NCBI GenBank assembly: GCA_937858165.1
Contig: CALLZA010000213.1
Coordinates: 1 to 10,080 of the forward strand
DNA: 10,080 bases
Origin: an uncultured Ardenticatenia bacterium
GTDB taxonomy: Bacteria; Chloroflexota; Anaerolineae; Promineifilales; Promineifilaceae
Direction: 5' to 3'
Below are positions 6,413 through 10,080 of the stretch, piece after piece. Position numbers and translations under genes: made by a program. The notes below the pieces were generated by a model. The model was not told the origin of the DNA. It saw only the letters and a program-made list of their open reading frames with translations, and searched no databases. Numbering within the stretch: position 1 is the first letter of the stretch; every line of letters starts with the position of its first letter.

Positions 6413-7497
6413 ATTCCATGGCGGGCGTACTGGCCCGCGTGCCCCTGTTCCAGGCCTACCGCCGCTTCGGTTGGCCCAAGCTGCTGCCGCTCAACATCAC
6501 CCTGTCGCCTTCGCCGCGCTGTAATAGTCGCTGCCTGACGTGCAACATCTGGATGAAGCGGGAGAATGAGCTCAATCTAGAGGAGTGGGACAAGGTGCTG
6601 GCCTCGCTCGGCCGCGCTCCCTACTGGTTCACCATCAGCGGTGGCGAGCCGTTCATGTTCCCCGGCATCGTTGAGCTGGCCCAACTGGCCTATAAGCACT
6701 GCCGGCCGGGCATTATCAACATCCCGACCAACAGTATCCTCAGCACCATTCCCGACAAGGTCGAGCGCATCGCCCGCTCTTGCCCGGACAGCCAGCTGAT
6801 CATCAACCTGTCCCTCGACGGCGTGGGCGAGAAGCACGACCTCATCCGCGGCGTGCCGGGCAACTTCATCCGCTTCGAAGAGCGGCTGCGGCAACTGCTG
6901 GCATTGCGCGACACGCTGCCCAACCTCAACATCGGCATCCACTCCGTCGTCAGCGTCTTCAGCGTCGGCCATCTGGACGAACTGATTGCCTACGCCGAGC
7001 AGTCGGGGGCGGACCAGTTCATCACTGAGATCGCCGAGCCGCGGGTGGAGCTGGACACGGTCGGCTTGCCCATCACCCCCAGTCCGGAGCAGTATCGCGC
7101 GGCTATCGACCGGCTGATCGCCTACGTGGAGAGCAAGCGCTACAAGGGCGTGGCCCGCATCACCGAGGCGTTTCGGGTGGAGTACTACAAGCTGGTCAAG
7201 CGCATCCTGGAAGAGGAGGAGCAGGTGATCGACTGCTATGCCGGCTGGGCCAGCGCGCAGATCTACGCCGACGGCACTGTCTGGCCGTGCTGCGTGCGGG
7301 CCGACAACCTGGGCAATCTGCGCGAACACGACTACGACTTCAAGGAAATCTGGTTCGGCGACAAGATCAAGGAAGTCCGCCGCAGCATCGCCGCCAAGGA
7401 GTGCTACTGCCCGCTGGCCAATGCGTCGTACACCAACATGCTGATCGATCCGCCGACGCTCACGCGGGTGGGGTTGAAGGTGATTACGCCAGAGTAG
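6409..7497 (+). CDS. Radical SAM protein with C-terminal SPASM/twitch-like cysteines
   Basis: A predicted cytoplasmic iron-sulfur enzyme that cleaves S-adenosylmethionine to start radical chemistry. It has 362 residues. The [4Fe-4S] motif is CNSRCLTC (38-45: Cys38, Cys42, Cys45). It is followed by the SAM-binding ISGGEP (76-81) and LSLDG (134-138), the usual order for the TIM-barrel family. The C-terminal part has Cys276, the Cys294-Cys295 pair in YADGTVWPCC, and ECYC (331-334: Cys332, Cys334). This arrangement resembles SPASM or twitch domains that bind auxiliary clusters. Two starts are possible: GTG at 6409, which overlaps the glycosyltransferase stop and has AAGGAG (6392-6397) 11 nt upstream, or ATG at 6418, which is 20 nt from that site. 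The first is preferred. Coupling to the glycosyltransferase suggests modification of a glycan, lipid or peptide product, but no substrate peptide is visible nearby. Confidence 0.9.
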   Translation: MNSMAGVLARVPLFQAYRRFGWPKLLPLNITLSPSPRCNSRCLTCNIWMKRENELNLEEWDKVLASLGRAPYWFTISGGEPFMFPGIVELAQLAYKHCRPGIINIPTNSILSTIPDKVERIARSCPDSQLIINLSLDGVGEKHDLIRGVPGNFIRFEERLRQLLALRDTLPNLNIGIHSVVSVFSVGHLDELIAYAEQSGADQFITEIAEPRVELDTVGLPITPSPEQYRAAIDRLIAYVESKRYKGVARITEAFRVEYYKLVKRILEEEEQVIDCYAGWASAQIYADGTVWPCCVRADNLGNLREHDYDFKEIWFGDKIKEVRRSIAAKECYCPLANASYTNMLIDPPTLTRVGLKVITPE

Positions 7498-7521
7498 GTG
7501 GCGAGTGGTGGGTAACGCGCG

Positions 7522-7579
7522 GAGTCCGCATCCTCAGATGCGGACGGGTGAAGCAGAGCGCATCTGAGGATGCGCACTC
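7522..7579. repeat. Nested inverted repeat (24-bp arms, 10-nt loop)
   Basis: Arms at 7522-7545 and 7556-7579 are reverse complements at 22 of 24 positions. Each arm contains GCATC-CTCA-GATGC or its complement, itself a hairpin with a 4-nt loop. It lies between the radical SAM gene and the toxin-antitoxin module. There is no T-tract on the plus strand after it, so its value as an intrinsic terminator is uncertain. The architecture (an inverted pair of self-palindromes) is the same as at 3148-3181 and 5297-5419, and it shares CCTCAGA with the first of these. Confidence 0.88.
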
Positions 7580-7601
7580 TGCCACAGCCCGCTGTCAATC
7601 G

Positions 7602-7610
7602 TGGTATACT
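7602..7610 (+). promoter_or_regulatory. Putative extended -10 promoter of the toxin-antitoxin module
   Basis: TGGTATACT fits the extended -10 pattern (TG, one base, TATACT). No clear -35 is found at normal spacing. The start of transcription would be near 7617, about 11 nt before the ATG at 7628, so the weak Shine-Dalgarno GAGG (7618-7621, 6 nt before the ATG) would sit at the very 5' end of the mRNA. Confidence 0.5.
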
Positions 7611-7627
7611 TGCGCTAGAGGCCGAAA

Positions 7628-7855
7628 ATGACCACTAAAGAGCTTTTGCTGAGAGAAATTGAACAACTGAGCGAAGAGGAACTAGAAGCGCTGTTCGCGT
7701 TGGTTCGAGAGTTTCTTGAGCAGAAAGGCAACGATGAAAACGTTGGGTTTCTCGAGCGCCTGGGTGAGATCACGATCGATGGACCGGAGGACTTTGCCGA
7801 GAATTTCGATCTTTACCTGAGTGGGGAGAAGTCGCTTGACGCCGCTCTTCGTTGA
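7628..7855 (+). CDS. Putative antitoxin partner of the PIN toxin (DUF2281-like)
   Basis: A 75-residue acidic protein. The N-terminal half (about 1-33) is a Leu/Glu-rich amphipathic helix region, KELLLREIEQLSEEELEALF, resembling short antitoxins of the DUF2281 type. The C-terminal half, rich in Asp/Glu, is likely to be an extended toxin-wrapping tail, as in many VapB-type antitoxins. It overlaps the start of the PIN toxin gene by 20 nt, which is the strongest evidence for its role. If it is an antitoxin it would bind and block the toxin's active site and may repress its own promoter just upstream, but no recognisable DNA-binding fold is visible. Codon use is less GC-rich than in flanking genes, suggesting acquisition by transfer. 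Confidence 0.65.
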   Translation: MTTKELLLREIEQLSEEELEALFALVREFLEQKGNDENVGFLERLGEITIDGPEDFAENFDLYLSGEKSLDAALR

Positions 7856-8246
7856 TTCAGCCTACGTCATCGCCTTGATTAATGAGCGTGATCGGTACCA
7901 CGTGCAGGCCAAGAGACTGGCACGCCTCTATCGCGATCGGGCACTGATCATCAGCGAGGGCGTCTTGTTGGAAATCGGCAATGCCCTTGCCGGCCGTTTT
8001 CGACTGAAAGCCGCTCAGGTTATTGAACAAATGCTAGGCTCTTCTCAAGTTGAGGTGGTTTACACCTCGCCTCGGTTGTTAACTTTAGCTATTGCTCTTT
8101 ACAAGCAAATGGATGATAAGCAGTGGGGCCTTGTTGACTGTATTTCGTTTGTGATTACGCGCGAGCGTGGTGTCACTGAGGCACTTACGTCTGATCACCA
8201 CTTTGTTCAGGCAGGTTTTCGCGTCCTGTTTTCCACGCAAGGATAA
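7836..8246 (+). CDS. vapC: PIN-domain ribonuclease toxin (VapC-like)
   Basis: A predicted metal-dependent RNase of a type II toxin-antitoxin pair, acting on tRNA, rRNA or mRNA in the cytoplasm. It has 136 residues from the chosen start, the normal length for PIN toxins. The domain fills the protein: Asp7 in FVDSAY, Glu46 in LLEIGNAL, Asp101 in LVDCISF and Asp120 in TSDHHF supply the four acidic metal-binding positions, so the enzyme looks intact. Two starts are possible. TTG at 7836 has GGGGAG (7823-7828) 7 nt upstream and gives the usual short lead to the first strand; GTG at 7821 would add five residues and overlaps that ribosome-binding site. The first is preferred. The rare TTG start and overlap with the antitoxin gene would keep toxin output low and coupled. 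Base composition is visibly less GC-rich than that of neighbours. Confidence 0.85.
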   Translation: MTPLFVDSAYVIALINERDRYHVQAKRLARLYRDRALIISEGVLLEIGNALAGRFRLKAAQVIEQMLGSSQVEVVYTSPRLLTLAIALYKQMDDKQWGLVDCISFVITRERGVTEALTSDHHFVQAGFRVLFSTQG

Positions 8247-8248
8247 GT

Positions 8249-8311
8249 CAGTACGCGATTAGAGAGAATCGTGCTACTGAGGACTGAATACTGCTTCCTG
8301 CCCACTGCTCC
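8249..8311 (+). repeat. Imperfect hairpin and ACTG-type repeat leader before the EAD-HhH gene
   Basis: CAGTACGCGATT (8249-8260) and AATCGTGCTACTG (8267-8279) form an imperfect stem around AGAGAG directly after the toxin stop, a weak terminator candidate without a T-tract. It is followed by ACTGAATACTGCTTCCTGCC and CACTGCTCC up to the ATG at 8312, similar to the leaders at 5478-5521 and 9790-9832. TG-AATACT (8285-8292) could act as a poor -10 element. No Shine-Dalgarno is present. Confidence 0.5.
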
Positions 8312-8752
8312 ATGCCCGCAAACCTCGCGGACCTCCGCCACTTTCTCGCCGACCACTTCAGCGACCAGGAGCTGACTGAGTTGTGCTTCGACCACTTCCA
8401 CGAGGTCTACCGCAACTTCGGCAGTGGCGAAACGGTCAACGCCAAGGTGCTGGCCCTACTGGGCTATTGCCAGCGGCGCGACCGGCTGCCGGAGCTGCTG
8501 GCCGTGCTGGAGAAGGAGCGGCCGGAGCCGTTCGGCCGTGTCTTCGGCCCGCGCCCGGCTGCCGCCACCGACCGCCGCGTGAACCTCAACACGGCCACGG
8601 CCGCCGAACTGCGCCAGTTGCCCGGCATCGGCCCGGCGCTGGCCGCGTCGATCATCGCGGCGCGGCCATTCACCACCGTCGATGACCTGTCGCGCGTCCG
8701 CAACATTGGCCCGCGGCGGCTGGCGGCGTTGCGCGAGTGGTGTGTCGTCTGA
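8312..8752 (+). CDS. Effector-associated (death-like) domain fused to ComEA-type helix-hairpin-helix
   Basis: A 146-residue protein with two parts. Residues about 5-71 fit the all-helical effector-associated or bacterial death-like domains: LRHFLADHFSDQELTELCFD, a polar loop, then RRDRLPELLAVLEKERP. These domains are known as homotypic adaptors in Chloroflexota, cyanobacterial and actinobacterial conflict and signalling systems, where they join sensors such as NACHT or STAND ATPases to effectors. After a Pro/Ala-rich linker (72-88), residues 89-141 form a tandem helix-hairpin-helix like that of ComEA: VNLNTATAAELRQLPGIG, then a second hairpin with VRNIGPRRLAAL (129-140), expected to bind DNA non-specifically. 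No signal peptide or enzyme motif is visible. Role by inference: an adaptor that brings an EAD-bearing partner to DNA. The HhH call is firm; the EAD call rests on pattern recognition and its subtype is not assigned. Confidence 0.75.
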   Translation: MPANLADLRHFLADHFSDQELTELCFDHFHEVYRNFGSGETVNAKVLALLGYCQRRDRLPELLAVLEKERPEPFGRVFGPRPAAATDRRVNLNTATAAELRQLPGIGPALAASIIAARPFTTVDDLSRVRNIGPRRLAALREWCVV

Positions 8753-8827
8753 CCGCCCGAGGCGTCGCACCTCTCTTCAGAATCCCAAGGGAGCTTCTAC
8801 CCAAGCCAGGGCCAGGGCCGGCAACAT
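8753..8827. other. Short gap between convergent genes
   Basis: Seventy-five bases between convergent reading frames. No strong stem-loop followed by a T-tract is seen for either direction, so termination there is not explained by an intrinsic signal. Confidence 0.4.
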
Positions 8828-9418
8828 CTAGAACGAACCGGTCTTCAGTTCGCCGGCGCGTTTGTAGCTGGCGATAATGACCCCACTCGGTGAGACCTTC
8901 GTTTCGGACAGGGTGAAGGCCGCGGGGATCACCCCTTCGCCGAATAAACGCTTTCCCGCCCCTACGGTCACCGGGAAGATCTTGAGCCAAAGCTGGTCCA
9001 CCAGGTCATGCTTCAGGAGCGTTTGGATCAACAGCCCGCTGCCATGCACCTGCAAGTCCGGCCCAGTCTCCTGCTTTAGCGCTCTGATCTTCTCGACCAC
9101 ATCCCCGGCCAGAAAGACGCTCTTCTGCCACGAATGCTCCGTGAGCGTATTGGAGACGACATACTTGGTCACTTCCTCAAAGGGGTTCTCGCTCTGTTGG
9201 GGCCAGTATGAGGCAAAGATATCAAAGGTTTTTCGGCCCAACAGCAGATCGAACGGCCGGCCCATCTGTTCACCCATCGTCTCGCCGAGGGCCTCGTCAA
9301 AGTACGGCACCGTCCAGCCACCGTGGGCGAAGCCGCCGCTGGTATCTTCGGTTGGCCCGCCGGGGCCTTGCATGACGCCATCGAGAGTGACAAAGGTCAG
9401 GACAACGATTTTTCTCAT
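8828..9418 (-). CDS. Dihydrofolate-reductase-like protein (RibD C-terminal domain family)
   Basis: A predicted cytoplasmic NADPH-dependent reductase of the DHFR fold. It has 196 residues, matching the stand-alone RibD_C group. It opens with a strand and LDGVMQGPGG (12-21), followed by a hydrophobic strand ending in LLLGRKTFDIFASYW (58-72), KYVVS (85-89), the nucleotide-binding VHGSGLL (124-130) and LVDQLWLKIFPVTVGAGKRLF (139-159), all in the order usual for this family. True substrates of these stand-alone proteins are mostly unknown; riboflavin or folate biosynthesis should not be assumed. Start: ATG at 9418 matches the family N-terminus. An in-frame ATG at 9427 adds only Met-Gly-Ser. No Shine-Dalgarno is seen. 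TAAAAT on the minus strand (9431-9426) would place the transcript start at about 9418, suggesting a leaderless mRNA. Divergent from the next gene. Confidence 0.88.
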   Translation of the reverse strand: MRKIVVLTFVTLDGVMQGPGGPTEDTSGGFAHGGWTVPYFDEALGETMGEQMGRPFDLLLGRKTFDIFASYWPQQSENPFEEVTKYVVSNTLTEHSWQKSVFLAGDVVEKIRALKQETGPDLQVHGSGLLIQTLLKHDLVDQLWLKIFPVTVGAGKRLFGEGVIPAAFTLSETKVSPSGVIIASYKRAGELKTGSF

Positions 9419-9467
9419 GCTGCCCATTTTACCGGAGCGGCAAGATGCTCAAAACGGAGCACCGGGC

Positions 9468-9486
9468 TACAATGTTGCCAAAGGAG
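9468..9486 (+). promoter_or_regulatory. Possible -10 element and strong ribosome-binding site
   Basis: TACAAT (9468-9473) is a reasonable -10 hexamer, though no clear -35 is seen. AAGGAG (9481-9486) lies 8 nt before the ATG at 9495 and decides the start of that gene. It is one of the few textbook Shine-Dalgarno sites in the window. Confidence 0.5.
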
Positions 9487-9494
9487 ATCCACCC

Positions 9495-9770
9495 ATGCCC
9501 TTCGACTGGCTCAAAGGCTTCCACCAGGAGATAGAAAAAGCGCCCGACTACGCCGAGAAGACGCTGGCCGCCTACCGGCTGGGCATGAAGGCCAAAGGCT
9601 CGATTCGCGGCGTGCGCATCGAAGTTGACCCGGAGGGCTGCCCCGCCAGCCGCGCCCTCGACCCCGCGGCCGAATACCTGCCCGACGACGCCCCCCACCT
9701 GCCTCTGCCCAACTGCCCCAAGGGCGGGCGCTGCCGTTGCGTTTATCGTCCCGTGATGAGTTACGAATGA
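9495..9770 (+). CDS. Small conserved-type protein with CX24CX5CXC cysteine motif
   Basis: A 91-residue protein of unknown function. The N-terminal half (1-45) is helical and charged, with DWLKGFHQEIEKAPDYAEK, and the C-terminal half carries Cys49, Cys74, Cys80 and Cys82 in the setting EGCPAS ... LPLPNCPKGGRCRCVYRPV. Such a C-x-n-C-x5-C-x-C ending before a Tyr-Arg tail occurs in short uncharacterised bacterial proteins and could bind zinc; this is recollection, not a search result. It is not recognised as a named family. The start is well supported by the AAGGAG site 8 nt upstream. The last residues (SYE) and the stop lie inside a tandem repeat (GAGTTACGAATGA), so the natural C-terminus may have been altered by repeat insertion. 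Confidence 0.75.
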   Translation: MPFDWLKGFHQEIEKAPDYAEKTLAAYRLGMKAKGSIRGVRIEVDPEGCPASRALDPAAEYLPDDAPHLPLPNCPKGGRCRCVYRPVMSYE

Positions 9771-9784
9771 CGAGTTACGAATGA
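9758..9784. repeat. Tandem repeat of GAGTTACGAATGA overlapping a gene end
   Basis: Two identical 13-base copies at 9758-9770 and 9772-9784 are separated by one C. The first provides the final codons and the TGA of the upstream small gene. Confidence 0.9.
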
Positions 9785-9789
9785 AGAGC

Positions 9790-9832
9790 GCCTGACTGAA
9801 TACTGGATACTGACCCACTGACCTACTTCCCC
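9790..9832 (+). repeat. ACTG/ATACTG repeat leader
   Basis: The run CCTGACTGAATACTGGATAC followed by TGACCCACTGACC ends a few bases before an ATG at 9833. It shares ACTGAATACTG with the leader at 8283-8293, GATACTG with that at 5499-5505 and CCCACTG with 8301-8307. No Shine-Dalgarno is present. Confidence 0.6.
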
Positions 9833-9867
9833 ATGCTCGCTCACTACACCATCAAAGACCTTTACGC
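9833..9867 (+). CDS. Possible 5' end of a gene cut by the contig edge
   Basis: Only 35 genomic bases remain before the adapter, coding MLAHYTIKDLY. The reading is plausible because the ATG follows an ACTG-type leader exactly as at 5522 and 8312 and the peptide is protein-like. Nothing can be said about function. Everything translated after Tyr11 or Ala12 is adapter. Confidence 0.4.
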
Positions 9868-9933
9868 CTGTCTCTTATACACATCTCCGAGCCCACGAGA
9901 CCGTACTAGATCTCGTATGCCGTCTTCTGCTTG
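9868..9933 (+). other. Nextera transposase adapter + i7 index + P7 (artefact)
   Basis: CTGTCTCTTATACACATCT (mosaic end, 9868-9886) continues into the rest of the read-2 stub to 9901, index CGTACTAG (9902-9909) and the P7 complement (9910-9933). It is the exact reverse complement of 143-208. Genomic sequence ends at 9867. Confidence 0.98.
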
Positions 9934-10080
9934 AAAAAAAAAAAAACCACCAACAAACATAAAGACATAACTAAACACTGATCTACGAGATAAAACATAT
10001 GACAAACAGCAAAACACTCTGAAATAAAAACAGCACACAGCAAGGATCAGCCGACATCATGAAACCCACTACGTACTGTC
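9934..10080. other. A homopolymer and sequencing noise beyond the adapter (artefact)
   Basis: Thirteen A (9934-9946) are followed by A/C-rich sequence with no coding pattern. This is the usual appearance of base calls after a read has run off the end of the library molecule. Its A-richness mirrors the T-richness of 1-132 on the opposite strand. Confidence 0.95.

Noticed and set aside
6577..7329. 250-codon minus-strand frame
   Set aside because: It is antisense to the radical SAM gene, which has intact cluster and SAM-binding motifs.
5522..7497. RiPP biosynthesis operon
   Set aside because: No small precursor peptide gene, protease or exporter is coupled to the radical SAM gene. The ABC exporter is 405 bp upstream and forms its own unit.
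143..9933. 66-bp terminal inverted repeats suggesting a linear plasmid or transposon, with Tn5 mosaic ends
   Set aside because: The repeats are library adapter including an index and flow-cell sequence. The mosaic end comes from the tagmentation reagent, and there is no transposase gene.

Overview
The window is a short metagenome or draft-assembly contig, not an intact stretch of chromosome. Both ends are sequencing reagent. A complete 66-base P7/Nextera adapter with index lies at 143-208, and its exact reverse complement lies at 9868-9933. Each is followed outward by a homopolymer (T at 133-142, A at 9934-9946) and then by noise (1-132 and 9947-10080). The usable genomic insert is 209-9867, about 9.66 kb.

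The insert is GC-rich, with densely packed genes and short intergenic gaps full of small palindromes and degenerate ACTG/ATACTG repeats. This style, together with a death-like adaptor domain protein, suggests a Chloroflexota (Anaerolineae-type) bacterium. That is inference: there is no rRNA or other marker gene in the window.

Layout, left to right. A minus-strand secreted or membrane-anchored metzincin protease (209-1417) has lost its C-terminus at the contig edge. Divergent from it is a plus-strand lipoprotein alpha/beta-hydrolase of the TAP/proline-iminopeptidase type (1670-3139). A nested palindrome (3148-3181) precedes an overlapping ABC exporter pair: a NatA-type ATPase (3192-3923) and a NatB/ABC-2 permease (3923-5116). 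A 405-bp non-coding stretch (5117-5521) holds a large composite inverted repeat. A translationally coupled pair follows: a family 2 glycosyltransferase (5522-6412) and a radical SAM protein with extra C-terminal cysteines (6409-7497). After another nested palindrome come a less GC-rich toxin-antitoxin module (7628-8246), a small protein joining an effector-associated (death-like) domain to a ComEA-type helix-hairpin-helix (8312-8752), a minus-strand RibD/DHFR-like reductase (8828-9418), a 91-residue cysteine-motif protein (9495-9770) and the first codons of one more gene (9833-9867).

The genes do not form a single pathway. Three small co-transcribed units are clear: the ABC exporter, the GT2/radical SAM pair and the toxin-antitoxin pair. 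The most unusual items are the EAD-HhH protein and the intergenic DNA. Three gaps each carry an inverted pair of elements that are themselves palindromes, and at least three start codons sit directly after an ACTG/ATACTG-type repeat that could supply a -10 promoter element.
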